NCBI GenBank assembly: GCA_005406025.1
Contig: BGZK01000293.1
Location: forward strand, 62,001-126,000
Direction: 5' to 3'
From: Eumeta japonica
Taxonomy: Eukaryota; Arthropoda; Insecta; Lepidoptera; Psychidae
Length of the DNA stretch: 64,000 bases
This document shows positions 10,461 to 21,539 of this stretch, piece by piece. The position numbers were made by a program, and so were the translations under genes. Position 1 is the first letter of the stretch, and each line of letters begins with the position of its first letter. The notes beneath the pieces are model-generated. The model had not been told where the DNA came from. It ran no database searches and saw only the letters and a program-made list of their open reading frames with translations.

Positions 10461-13289
10461 AAATGCTAGTGTCAAAATAAAATACAGGCTTATAATAAAA
10501 TACTCAGGGATAGAGTAGTTTTCTTATAAGTGAATGAATTTTTGGAATCGGTGAAATAGTTTTTTTAATATTACAAAACGTGGACGAAGTCGGGAATAAA
10601 TAGCTGAAATATATTGTATAAAAACTTTCTCCTTGAAAGGATACATATATGTGCCAACATTCATGGTGTTCAGTCAAACGGTGTCCAAGTTGATTAACTT
10701 TAGACAGAAAGACAAACATCTATTTGTGTATATTAAGATAATAACCAATAGTGCATTTTCTCGCGTAGACACAGACCCACACCAGAATTTATTCCTTTGG
10801 ATTAGGTATACCTATTTTAAAAAATCAGATCATAATCGCTAGCATAATTCTACTTAAGGAAAGTCTGAAGATAAGCTATCACGCCTTTGCACCATCATGA
10901 GACAATATTTAAACATACGAATAAATCACAAGAACATCGTAGAATTTAGAAATACGTGGCCGAAGTCAAGGGTAAGCGCTATTTTACAGAATAAAAAAAT
11001 AGCGTTTAGCAGTCAAGGGTAATGTGGTTTCGTATTGATGAAGAATTCTTAGAATCAGTTTAACAGTTCCCGAGAATATCCTTACACATAAACAAACAAA
11101 TAAAATTATAAAGTTCACTTTTTTTTTTTATATGATATGATAATACGTATGAAGTAACGGTATGTATTATCATTTCATTAAAAACTTTGTAGTGTGTGTT
11201 CAAGCGCAAATAATTTAGTAGGTGTTAGAATTACTGCACTTCAGTGTTTTAATTTTAAATTTTAATAATTTTAAAAATGTTAAAAATGACATAGAGCGAA
11301 TTTTAACAATGTTTAGAAATTTAATATAATATGTTCATGAAATAGAAATGGAATCATTAACATTCAAAAGAATAATTGAACTTTAATGACATTCAGCACA
11401 TTCGTTGGATTATATTAAGAGGTAATTTGGAACACGACATAGTTCGGAAAACACATTTATCGTTTTCGAAATTGAAGTTCCAATATCTCTAATGGTAGAC
11501 ATACCGGAAGAAGATTTTCACACATTCATAGGTCGTATCGCAAACGACATATATATAACTTTGGCACTTCCCGACTCTTAGCAGAATATCTTTAGCTCGT
11601 CAATCTTCAGCTTGGGGTGTAATTCTGATAGTGAGTGACTTTCTATTAATTTAAATGATTTTTGTTTCAATTTGAACAATCAATTCTTGAATCATATTAC
11701 GTGTTAGATTTTGAAATATGGATGTGTATTTTTTCGTTCTTAGACATTCTGCGGTTTTTAGAGCTCTTTATCTAAAAATACAAAAAAAGGACGAGCGTCG
11801 GATGTCTGTCTGGATTTTTGTATACCACGGAACTAAAACAAAAATTTTAACTGTTATTACTAGTCTCAAATCTCACGCTCACGACCTGGCTCCGTTTGTC
11901 TTAAAATATTGTGTTGTGCAAGTCAGACGAGCACAGTGTGACTTTTTATTGCCCTTGTTAGTAAACTCAGTAACAACTCAATTAACCACCTATGGAAGAC
12001 TTCAGTTTTATTGAATAGCAAAATACATAGTTAAAGTTCTAAAAAAAAACAGTTATTTTTGGTGTCCGAAATGAGAAGATTCGCAGAAGAACGCTAGTTA
12101 TATTTAAAACATACTCATAATAACGTAACTGGAGTGTGAATAGAAAAGGTACATCACTAGTAAAATTAATTACTGCTGGAGGCTTCTAACAGTGAAACGA
12201 TGATTTGTATGAGTCGTAGATTTCTCATGGTAAATAGCAGGCAGTCTAGGAGTTGCAGTTGTGACGAGAGAAGCGTGCAGCCCCAGCATGTATAGAGATC
12301 AGAGACAGCATAGACTTCTACCGCGATCGGCGAAAGGGTAAAAGAGTTGATGCTAGTACGCTCTGTATTCTATCGGCATATTTGGCATATGAAATACCTT
12401 AACCGTAATCAAATCATTCATTGAAATCGTATGAGTGATTTAATTATTATTTCATGCGATTTTTCATGTCATAAATTCATGCATAGTGTTCGTATTGTTT
12501 TCTATTTACTGTATTAACAATAAAAAAAGCACAATTATATCCGTTATAATGGTTAAATGACCCCTCGTGAGCGTACAATGATAAGTGATATTTTTAAAAA
12601 GTTAATAAAAATGTGGTAACAGTAATCAGTTAAACGCCAACAACAAACACAATTTTATGTATCTGCTATTTATCTGGACCATGAAGCGTTTGATAGTCTA
12701 TTAAATATCATAAAATTTTGATTTTATTAAATATCAATTGAGTCTACTGTACATTCATCTCTTTTCTTGGTTTATTCAACAATAACTCGCATATTTACTC
12801 AATTTACTCAATTTCTTCTATTTCTTTGGGATGACAATAAAGTCATTTCCTTATTAAAACTTTTAAATATTTTGATTTAATATATAAGCTGTTTTTGTTA
12901 TGTATATCATATGAATGTTTATTCGTAAAGCATATTTCTTACTTTGTTCTGCAGTCAATAAAAACTTGATCTGTGCAAATGTAAATGAGAAAAGGTAAGA
13001 AGAGGTAAGTTCAAGTAGATGACAGATAACTTTGAAGCTGTGGAATTACTTGCAGTTCAATAACTGCGCCGCCGAATAACTTATATTTTCATTAATGCGG
13101 CACTTTAGCGCCAACATATCGGTACAGAGATTTGGCGAGAACTGTGTACATATAACCATTCAATTGCTTACAGACAGCAATACGTAAAAGTAAATAGAAT
13201 CGTGTTGAAAGTTGCTCTTCACGCTTCTGTAATAAAGTGTACATGTGAAAGCGTAGGTTTTAATGTCTGGAATAAAAATTACGATAAAA
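10461..13289. other. AT-rich stretch, no gene recognised
   Basis: No supported coding region, RNA or transposon is seen. A good GTAAGT donor-like site at 13007 (in AAGAGGTAAGTTC) has no exon-like sequence before it. The 98-codon frame at 11718-12014 has no recognisable domain and ordinary non-coding composition. Confidence 0.45.
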
Positions 13290-13931
13290 AAATCAGCCAA
13301 GTGCGGGTCGCATTCGCACATATATAAGATTCCGTACTATCACGTATAAATTTGTGTTTTTGCGAAAAACGTTCTTTTTGATATTCATATTGGAATTATT
13401 AAAATCAATCATATTGACACTGGTCGGATTATACTATTTTTTTTACTTAGAGTATGCACTACAGCTGCACATAGTTTAACAAGTTTATGTATTACCGTTT
13501 TTAGATAGAGTATGAACAACAAAATCTTGAAAAAAATACGTTTCTTGAATGAAACCCTCATCATTTTTTAATCAAAATGAAATCAAAAATATTTTTACTT
13601 CGTTGGTAATAGAATAATTACACTTGAAATTAATCATTATTGTATTTTTTTGTACTAACAATACCCACCCATTCCAATTTTTGATTCATCTTGAATAAAA
13701 TGGGCAGGAAATCAAGGTTTGCTTTTTTTTGCTCAAAAATAGTTTTACTTGCATAAAGAGAATTTAAGTATTTTACAGTGTTAGGATGTCCACCGTAAAA
13801 ACATTTATTCTGTGAAAATTTCATCTAGCTATCTATTACACTAGATACATCATTTTAAAATATGGAAGACAGACAGACAGTGTGAGCTTAATAAGCGGGG
13901 TCAGTAGGCTTCCTTACGGAACCCTAAAAAT
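13290..13931 (+). repeat. Dispersed repeat ('CCAAGTGCG ... ACGGAACCCT' family), copy 1
   Basis: The left end reads ATCAGCCAAGTGCGGGTCGC with ATTCCGTAC behind it. The right end has TGTGAAAATTTCATCTAGCTA, a (GACA)n stretch and CTTACGGAACCCTAAAAAT. I know this arrangement from dispersed non-autonomous repeats of Lepidoptera. The middle (13595-13735) resembles the 3' tail of the Jockey-like LINE at 46.4 kb, so this copy is composite or carries an insertion. Non-coding; the 64-codon minus ORF inside is incidental. Confidence 0.7.
13595..13735 (-). mobile_element. Fragment of Jockey-like LINE 3' tail
   Basis: TTCGTTGGTAATAGAATAAT/TACACTTGAAAT and ACCCACCCATTCCAA match, by eye, the tail sequences at 31075-31230 and 46390-46560. 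Those follow the end of the LINE open frame on the minus strand. This copy holds only 3' untranslated sequence. Confidence 0.55.
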
Positions 13932-15285
13932 GACGTAAGTACGATTAAACAGTATTATATGCGCATGCCGCGCATTGTGTGCTTGTTGAATATGTAAATG
14001 AGAAAACATTTGTTCTTAAGGAGACTGGCGATTGCGCTACAAATACAAGTTCGATTCAACTCCCAGATAATATAACCGACGATTATCACATCGGTGATAA
14101 CAACTTGTTATTATCGATGTGATTAAGTTGACGATTTTCGCCGCGACGGTGCGCTGCAGACGTGCGACCGGCCACGTGATACTAATTCCGGGTGAAATGT
14201 ATCATTAGTAATCATTATTTATACATTTTCAGTGATTTTGATAATTTCTCTACATATTTGCGCAAAGCAGCGCTCGCGACTTTCTATATTTCTAGTTGCC
14301 TCAAAGAGAAATACTAATATTTTCTATGAAATGAACATAAGAAAGAGAAAATTAAGTTTTTAGTTTTATATTTATGTATTTAATTAATATATTTTGGTTT
14401 GGGGTTAGAATATGTTTTACGAAGGAGCGGCTTTGCTCTGGTTCTTGTAAAATAATCAGGTAAAGAATTAATATCTCTAAATCACCAGAAATAAATTTAG
14501 AATAAATATATTATTAACTCCAATTATTACTACCGTATTGTTATCAACACAGTTACAAGCATATTTTCTTATTTTTTCTACGTATTCAAATTTTATAACG
14601 TATTATATTTATAAAATACAACTGTTGATGTGTTTCTAAAAACGATTCAATTAATCACAAAGGTTTCTCTATCGATCTGTAGTGCTTAAATAAATTCAAT
14701 TTGATACAACATCAATTATTTAGATGAAATTATAATAAAGCCCCATCGGTACAAACAAAAGGTATTAAATAATTACTTGCTAAGAAAATCACCTATTTAT
14801 TGGCTCGTGAATAAAAAAATCCGATTCATATCTTTTTTATGATAGGTGATAATTTGTTTTCAAGTGATTAAGTGATTGCATAAGTAATTGCATAAAGTAG
14901 TAGCATTCTAGAATACACTTTTAATACATCAACAATATGCATTTAATCAAGACACCTTACTTCTATAACCCGAATACGTAATATCATTCGGTCAACCGAA
15001 GACTGATTTTCTACACATTTTTTTTTCATAAAAATACGAGTGCATTAATGTGTTAATAGTTTTATAATGTCCTCGTCAGCACTTGGCTACATCCGACCAG
15101 ACGCGTACTAACTAACATTTATACCATTGATATTGAACAATCACATAGGCGTGAACATTTTCGGTCTATCTTTTCACGGCCGGCCGTCAATCAATACCAA
15201 GGATGTGACTCTTGTTTAGAGTTCTTTATGTGTGTACTGTATATCTGTTATTTTGCAGTACTTCATTCTGAAAACAGCAAACTTC
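13932..15285. other. No gene; CpG-rich patch at 14130-14190
   Basis: The patch TTCGCCGCGACGGTGCGCTG ... GGCCACGTGATAC is GC-rich with an E-box and could be regulatory DNA. The rest is AT-rich without recognisable features. Confidence 0.35.
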
Positions 15286-15445
15286 TAGAATTCGAAGGAA
15301 CCCTGAAGGTCGGTTTTCTTAACGATGTATACTCTCTGTAGGTATTTTATCTCCACACCACCCCGCGTATCCACAGAGCATTCTCCGATCCGCCGGTCGG
15401 GGTAGCGTCCTATAGGGGTGAGGCTCCGGCGAGAATTAATGTTTA
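15286..15445. other. GC-rich segment of unknown nature
   Basis: The segment CCACACCACCCCGCGTATCC ... GTGAGGCTCCGGCG is compositionally foreign to its surroundings. A 65-codon minus-strand frame (15285-15482) reads through it without a domain I know. It looks like part of a dispersed repeat rather than a local gene. Confidence 0.3.
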
Positions 15446-15927
15446 CATTAAATTCATTTTGCTTATTCGGAAGGAAAAGCAAAGGGAAGGGAAGTATAAG
15501 ATATCATAATTCATCTTTGTTCGCCCAGGAACAAAAACTTGGCAGGAGCGCAATAAAATTGACTGAAAAATGACGTCGGCCGTAAAGATTTCGGACGAAC
15601 AATATTAGACTGAGGTATTTTTAAAGGTTTGTTTCTGTGTACAAAAGCCTTTTGTCCATTATTATTTTTAGAATTAAAGTAGAAAGGTTTTAGTGAATAA
15701 TTTACATTTTGTAATAAGATTGCGTACAAAAAAGAAAATTCAATATAACATAGGATGCAGTAAAAACTTAATATTTACCTTTAAATGAAATCCGTGCTCA
15801 AAACTTATTGTTCCAGAATTTCGTGATTAATGATAGTAATTAAATAGGTACCTATTAGCAATCATTAAGCGATTGGTACCCGTTTTGGAAAAGCTCATTG
15901 ATGAAATAATACTCGATTCACATAGAC

Positions 15928-16180
15928 ACTAGCTCTCGTCCGAGGCTTTGTCCGTCGACATAAAAAATTAATTCTTTCATTTTTTTTGCCGACTGACTAC
16001 GCTGTCAATCAAGACTCAGATCCGGTTCCGTTCTCGGTTTCCATCAATCCAGTTCCGTACACTGTTTAATTCCTAATTGTGCCACTTTTATTTTATTATC
16101 ATACAATTTCACTGTCGTTTCTTATTCTGATCCCGGTTCTACCTGCGATTCCAAACTAGGACCGATGGATCATTTTCTCT
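15928..16180 (-). repeat. Dispersed repeat with degenerate CCGATTC tract
   Basis: It begins ACTAGCTCTCGTCCGAGGCT/TTGTCCGTCGACATAAAAA, a diverged copy of the 'ACTAGCTTTTGCCCGCGGCT' end. It continues into GATCCGGTTCCGTTCTCGG and GATCCCGGTTCTACC words, the same order as in the 40.1 kb copy. Confidence 0.6.
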
Positions 16181-16224
16181 TGGATATTGTTAATAATAAA
16201 AAATCCATAATTGCTTTTTGAATG

Positions 16225-16375
16225 AGATTTTAAGAGCAAACGAGTATGCGAACCACTAGAGTGTCACCGACGCTCGTGGACACCCGTAACCCTAAGGGAA
16301 TCACTAGTACATTCTCGACCTTTTAGACAGGAATAAGTTCTTGTCGTGAAGACCTTGGAGGGTAACAGGAGTACG
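16225..16375 (-). repeat. Dispersed repeat ('GGTTAGCAACGC/CTATGAGCAG' family), copy 1
   Basis: Read on the minus strand it aligns by eye with the copies at 27905-28195 (+) and 54155-54365 (-). Shared blocks are the 'gagtgtc-atg-gc' segment, a 'ggtggtttgcatgctc' segment and a run of A's at the 3' side. The A-rich tail suggests retroposition. Confidence 0.6.
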
Positions 16376-17195
16376 GAAGAAGAAGCATCTACAGAATTCA
16401 TTGTAAGTTCACGCGAGTGACGCTACACGTAATAGTTAGTTTATAATAAAACCTGGCCTAGTTTGTAAATCTATAACAAAACCTAGACGCTGTGTTTCAT
16501 AATACGTTAGAATGAATTCTTCCTGCCAATTGTGCAACAAATATTTATCGGCTAAACAAGCAGGACTGTTTTATGTAGTGTGGAAGAGGAAACAAATAGA
16601 GGAAATGAGTACAAGAATTATGCATGAGAGAATGCGGTAGATACACAGGTATAGATATCCATAAAATGACTTACGTCGTAGCCCGAGTTCAAGCAGATGG
16701 AGGTTTTTGAAAGTTTTTCAAATTTTTACACCACTTAGAAGTTTTTGAGAAAAAACCGATTACGGTATTAATATTTCGTGCTACTTTTACTTGAATTACA
16801 CACTTTGCATTGACAGACAATAATAAGTCCTTTATGTGTTTTCAAATTGTCCTTTGGTATTCCACTTTTGTACCGGTCGTAATTTCAATGAATCAGTTTC
16901 TAGGTAGTCTATATACATTCAAGAATCGGACCCCGTTTTTACTCAGGTGAACGATCTCGCGCAAAAAAGACGAATAGCGTTCAACGCCGTGGTCTCGTTG
17001 CCACCAATTATTTCACGTGAAAAGAAAATGTGGACTTTTTTGCGTGTATCGATCGAGCCGTTCAATCATGGGGAGACGATATGATTTATAATACGGTGAT
17101 CAGTCATTGATTTTTTTCTTCCGAGAGGAAAATAATAAAGCGTCGATCTTGTTTTGGAGATGTTAGAATAATGCTAATAATTTTTGGTTAACACG
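16376..17195. other. No gene recognised
   Basis: AT-rich DNA without coding signal. The GC-richer words around 16940-17060 (GATCTCGCGC, ATCGATCGAGCCG) do not form a recognisable feature. Confidence 0.4.
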
Positions 17196-17198
17196 TTG

Positions 17199-17245
17199 CT
17201 TCAAACTTCACAACGAGAATGGAGTTTTTGTTGTGAAGTTTGAAG
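17199..17245. repeat. Perfect 16-bp hairpin
   Basis: CTTCAAACTTCACAAC (17199-17214) and GTTGTGAAGTTTGAAG (17230-17245) are exact reverse complements with a 15-nt loop. It is too short a stem for a typical animal pre-miRNA unless mismatched pairing extends it. It may be a foldback remnant. Confidence 0.75.
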
Positions 17246-17425
17246 AGACTATAAATGAATAGCACAATGAACCCTTTATCGACTCGCTTGTTTAGTCTCA
17301 TATAATTAGCGATCACCAACTCGAATTTGTAATTACATACATGTGATAACGTAACGGTTGTCTACTGATGAAGACAAACCTTATTGATGTAAGATTAATC
17401 TTCCTGATTCGAATTAATCGAAACA

Positions 17426-17428
<3 letters not shown>

Positions 17429-17462
<34 letters not shown>
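17429..17462. repeat. (AT)n microsatellite
   Basis: About 17 uninterrupted AT units. Confidence 0.95.
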
Positions 17463-17464
<2 letters not shown>

Positions 17465-17699
17465 CACAAGCATATGAATTATCGTATCACTTATACAAAC
17501 GTTTCACCTTCCTTTAAATCGCTTAGTTGAGTATAAGACGCTATTACCTACACAGAATATAACAACTTAAATCGGTTTAAAAATATCAATTTTCATGCCA
17601 TCAATACGACAGATATATATCATAATATAGTTTTGTTAAATTAAAAGGCTATACCTATTTGTGCTCTAGTATGTATATTTAATTCTTTATTTATGTTAT

Positions 17700-17870
17700 A
17701 ATACCTTCGTCCACCAGTTCGTCCACGTGGACATCGAATGAATTATTTCGTCTTTTGTGCTGACCGATCATAGTGCCAATGATGATCACAATCTAGTCTG
17801 TTTTGGATTCCACTCCTGGCCCTGCTATCGATTCCGATTCTGGTATCTACTTAAAATCCAGTTCTGTTCA
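17700..17870 (-). repeat. Dispersed repeat with degenerate CCGATTC tract, fragment
   Basis: CCACCAGTTCGTCCACGTGG followed by GATTCCACTCCTGGCC and GATTCCGATTCTGG repeats the order seen in the 10.1, 15.9 and 40.1 kb copies. Confidence 0.5.
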
Positions 17871-18789
17871 AAATATACATATCGTAAAAAAAAAATAACA
17901 TACATTAGCACCATTTGTTGTTAAAAACGAGTAACAGTAACAATGTAGTCACCTCAAAATTCTGCTAAATAGTGTTAAAGAACGCAACGTTTAGAATTTT
18001 TTATTTAATTTCTCCAGGGAACGCACCTATATGATAAACCTAAGAAGCAGAACTTTGTCAAAGTTAAATCGAAGGGCAGCGATAACTGAATAAATTTATG
18101 TATATATTGTAGTACGTATATATAGATGTCAAAAAAGGGAAAGTTCAAGTCCGTTCGCCAAAAATACTTGAGTTTTTGTATAAATTTGACATGTATTTAT
18201 TGCTTTTCATCATAAAGTTTAATTTGTATTCGTACGATTTTTTATGATTTTTTACGATTGCAAGGCACCAGTTTCTATTATAATGATCTAGCTGGTATCC
18301 GGACAGCACTATATCCAGGCGGAGCATTGCTGCCGCATAAGAAACAATTCTGGAAATAATATTTGAAGTTTGAACGAGTTATCTTGTTTAATTAGAAATT
18401 GTAAAGAGAATGATACTTATTTTCTTGCCAATAATTAATACACGAAATGAAATTGATTGATATAAAAAGGAAAAGTATAAATTTTATTATGTAGAATCGC
18501 ACAAATATTCTTTGAAATTAATTTACCAGTTCGACACGCGCGCCATCTACTGCAAGTTTATTCGTTAATGTGTCTATAACCTTCGCGCAAGCGCAAGTAA
18601 TAATTTAACAAAATTTTATAGCAATCGGATGATTAGTATGGCAGTGCATAAAATAAGAACAAACAAATATTGATTCATATATATTAGATATTCATATCCT
18701 ACCAATATCATCACCAACATTGAAATATTAAGTAGACTATCATTTTAACATTTCCCAATGATCCTCGGCTTATAAGAAGTTATATTTTT
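17871..18789. other. No gene recognised
   Basis: AT-rich DNA. A short GC-rich word set (ACACGCGCGCCATCTACTGC at 18533-18552) resembles pieces of lepidopteran repeats but is too short to assign. Confidence 0.4.
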
Positions 18790-18801
18790 ATATCCTGAGT
18801 A

Positions 18802-19898
18802 ATGAAAAGTAGAGCTAACTACAAATACCAAAAATCGAAAAAAAAAAGAACGATTCCTGAAAAATTTATTTGGAATTATCAATACCACGATATAGACAGA
18901 AATGAAGGCGTAGAGATTTTTTTTAATATAATTGAAAAATGGATCTCTGAAAGTCTAAACATATCAAAAGCAGAACTGAAAAAGCGCAACATTTGTAAGA
19001 ATGATATAGAATGTCTTTTAGAACGAAGATATGAGTTAGCAATTAAGACGAAAATTGCAGTTAAAGAAAAGGACGAATGCAGTTTCTTATACAAACATAT
19101 TTACAAAATTATTAAAAAAAAAGACAAAAATAAAAGTGATATAAAAGCATCTGAGATCATCAGATAGTTTGAGAAAATACTTTAAAGCGATTGATTACAC
19201 CAAACAATGGATTCACTGCTTGAATGAAAACTCTTCCGACAGCAAAACTTTCTCGACATCAAAAGTAATTGGTATTGCCACTTCATTTTACAGAAATCTT
19301 TATTTGTTGCACAGTACACGCCAAGAAGACGGTCACCAGCTCACATATAACTCTCTTATAAACAGATTTACAGCTTCAGAAATTATGAAAAGAATAAATG
19401 GATTGAAAATAGATAAAAGCCCTGGTCCGGACGGGTTTCCAAATGGAAGCAAAAAAAAAACCGGAAAATATTTACTGGTACCACATTTAAGTAACCTGTT
19501 TAATAATATTTTTCAATGTTACAAAAATATACCTACAAAATAAGCAAAATCCGATATAATTTTCTTATACAAAAGAGAAGACCCTGTCAATATAAGTAGC
19601 TACAAACCTATTAGCTTACAACCGAATATATGTAAATTATTTGACTCATGCCTTGAAGAAGGTTTCGTAAAGTGTACTGAAAAACACTAAATACCTGAGC
19701 GAGCAGGTTTTAGAAAAAGCTTTTCGACAACAGATCATATTCATACGCTAGAGCTAATTATAGAGAAGTATAAAGAACATCAAAGACCATCCCACCTGGC
19801 TTTTATTGATTTTGTCAAAGCGTTTGATTCTATATCCCAAAATAGTGGAACGCTCTATACGAACGTGACGTGCCAGCAGAGATTGTAGAACTCATTAA

Positions 19899-19971
<73 letters not shown>

Positions 19972-20493
19972 TGTGTGTGTGTGTGTGTGTAATAAAAATC
20001 TGCAGAGAAGTCAGGCAGGGTGATTCTCCCTCGCCTTGAATTTTTGTTACTGTTCTCGAAAGCATATAAAAAATCTAAAGTGGAAAAGGAAGGTCATGAA
20101 TATAAAAGGTGATTTTTTAAACAGTCTATGGTTCGTCGATGACGTCATTCTTTATTCTGAAATTGCAGTTCAATCAGAAAAATGATTTGCGAACTTCAAT
20201 GACTCAGCCAAGAAATCGGTCTGGTAATTAAACAGTACTAAAACAAAAATCACGACTAATGCCACAAAAACACCCATGAATGTTAATAACATTGAAATAG
20301 AATATATACAAGAATGTATTTATTATTTAGGCAAAAATTTTTTTTTCTCTAAGTCCAGACATATAGGTGAAACGAATAGACGAACAAACTTAACAACGAA
20401 TAAATTCTGGAACTATGAAGAAGTCGAATATTCCTGCAAAACTCAAGGAAAAAGTTTTAATTCTTCGCATACTTTCATGTCTGTCATATGATG
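18802..20493 (+). pseudogene. Reverse transcriptase of RTE-like LINE, multiple stops
   Basis: Enzyme that copies LINE RNA into DNA at the target site. Pieces in order: linker with DIECLLERRYELAIKTK (18802-19165); TASEIMKRINGLK then DKSPGPDGFP (RT fingers, about 19370-19440); DIIFLYKREDPVNISSYKPI/SLQP (about 19553-19622); AGFRKSFSTTDHIHTLE (about 19702-19755); AFIDFVKAFDSIS (motif A, first catalytic Asp, about 19800-19840). After the microsatellite come a RQGDS-like trace and LWFVDDVILYSE (motif C, about 20126-20160, with V where most family members have A), then YLGKN and SKSRH (20276-20491). Stops at 19165, 19541, 19688 and others, plus frame changes, make it a pseudogene. Confidence 0.88.
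19901..19990. repeat. (TA)n(GT)n compound microsatellite inside the LINE
   Basis: About 68 bp of TA repeats with one interruption (ATGTAT at 19934-19940), then about 20 bp of GT repeats. It interrupts the reverse transcriptase between KDIY and the RQGDS-like trace. Confidence 0.95.
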
Positions 20494-20564
20494 GCCAAAC
20501 ATGGATATATAACACAAACCTAAGAAACAAAGTACAAACATATTAAAGAGCGATGATCCATACT

Positions 20565-20612
20565 ATGTATCTTCATATTAAGAATGTTTCCTTTCTTAAT
20601 ATGAAGATACAT
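20565..20612. repeat. Perfect 20-bp hairpin at the LINE end
   Basis: ATGTATCTTCATATTAAGAA (20565-20584) pairs exactly with 20593-20612 across an 8-nt loop. It lies at the end of the recognisable LINE sequence. It may reflect inverted duplication on insertion or a later foldback. Confidence 0.85.
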
Positions 20613-21370
20613 GGTATGGAGGAGACCTTCACTAAAGTAGAGGTACTTAATAAATGGTAACATTTGATTTATTATATAAAAAATTACATAAATAGTAAGA
20701 ATAGTAGTGCATGACATGTGTTTCATTCAATCAAGGTTTTAATGATTTTATTGTACGCATTTTTAAGGTACTTTTGTAATATCGTAATTTTAGTGTTATG
20801 TTTTTTTTTTACTCAATTTGTTAATAAAGTTTTGGAACATAAATTGGATAAGCTGTTGAGGAATTATTATTGCTTGTAAAATACATTTGCACTATTGTTG
20901 AAAACATTTGAAACGATTTGATATTGTAAATTATTTTTATTAAGGAAAGAGGCTATAATAATAATACTAATAATAAATACAGATAATAAGTAGGTCAAAT
21001 AATTGACATTTAAACGAAAGTACTACTTTTTATAAAGTCTAAAACAAAAATTGGGTGTAAATCCAAATATTATAGTTTAAATAAACTGTGCGTGTGAAAC
21101 CTAAGTAAACTATCAACGTATCTTTACTTTAGCAAGAAAATCAATTATTACGTAAAATATTTCTAAGACGACAAAAAAAAGTTGTTTTTTAAAGTACATA
21201 AAATTTGTCAGCTCCTTAATGTAAGAAGTAAGTTGTGAGTTCAGTTTTGTCATTTTCTTATCGATTAAAGTACTGAAGAAATTCTAATACAGAGTTTAAA
21301 ATAAAGAGAATATAACAGTATAGAATGTTAGATATTTGGCAGTGTTGCGCACGAGTCTATTACTACAGGC
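20613..21370. other. No gene recognised
   Basis: AT-rich sequence. AATAAAG at about 20823 could be an old LINE or gene polyadenylation signal, but no transcript end can be supported. Confidence 0.35.
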
Positions 21371-21377
21371 AAACGTG

Positions 21378-21440
21378 TATAAATAAAAAAGTCTAACCGT
21401 GTCACTGTCGTTCGCTGCACGTGCTCCAGACACAATAAGA
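21378..21440 (+). promoter_or_regulatory. Possible TATA/initiator core promoter
   Basis: TATAAATA at 21378-21385 is followed by TCACTGT at 21402-21408, placing an initiator A at 21404, 26 bp downstream, which is normal insect TATA-to-start spacing. The next 40 bp are GC-richer and carry a CACGTG E-box (21418-21423), as a 5'UTR might. No coding exon is recognised downstream, so this may be a first non-coding exon, a transposon promoter or chance. Confidence 0.3.
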
Positions 21441-21490
21441 CGGTTGTAACCTCTCGCTGGTTACTTGTTAATTATTTTTTTTTAAATCTC

Positions 21491-21535
21491 GAATCAAATA
21501 TTGAATCAAAAAGAAATGAGTTCAATATTTGATTC
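21491..21535. repeat. Perfect 15-bp hairpin
   Basis: GAATCAAATATTGAA (21491-21505) pairs exactly with TTCAATATTTGATTC (21521-21535), loop 15 nt. It lies about 50 bp after the E-box of the putative promoter. Confidence 0.75.
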
Positions 21536-21539
21536 AAGA

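Larger units (their letters stand above)
18790..20560 (+). mobile_element. Non-LTR retrotransposon (RTE-like), 5'-truncated and decayed
   Basis: A LINE reverse transcriptase can be followed in changing frames over about 1.7 kb, in the order expected of one ORF: linker, palm and fingers motifs, catalytic FVDD, then the post-palm region. No endonuclease domain is visible upstream, so the copy is 5' truncated. A TA/GT microsatellite (19901-19990) sits where the segment before the FVDD block should be. The RTE-like assignment rests on overall similarity to insect endonuclease-reverse transcriptase proteins I remember, not on a search. Confidence 0.85.

Noticed and set aside
11718..12014. 98-codon ORF
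   Set aside because: No domain, no exon signals, ordinary composition.
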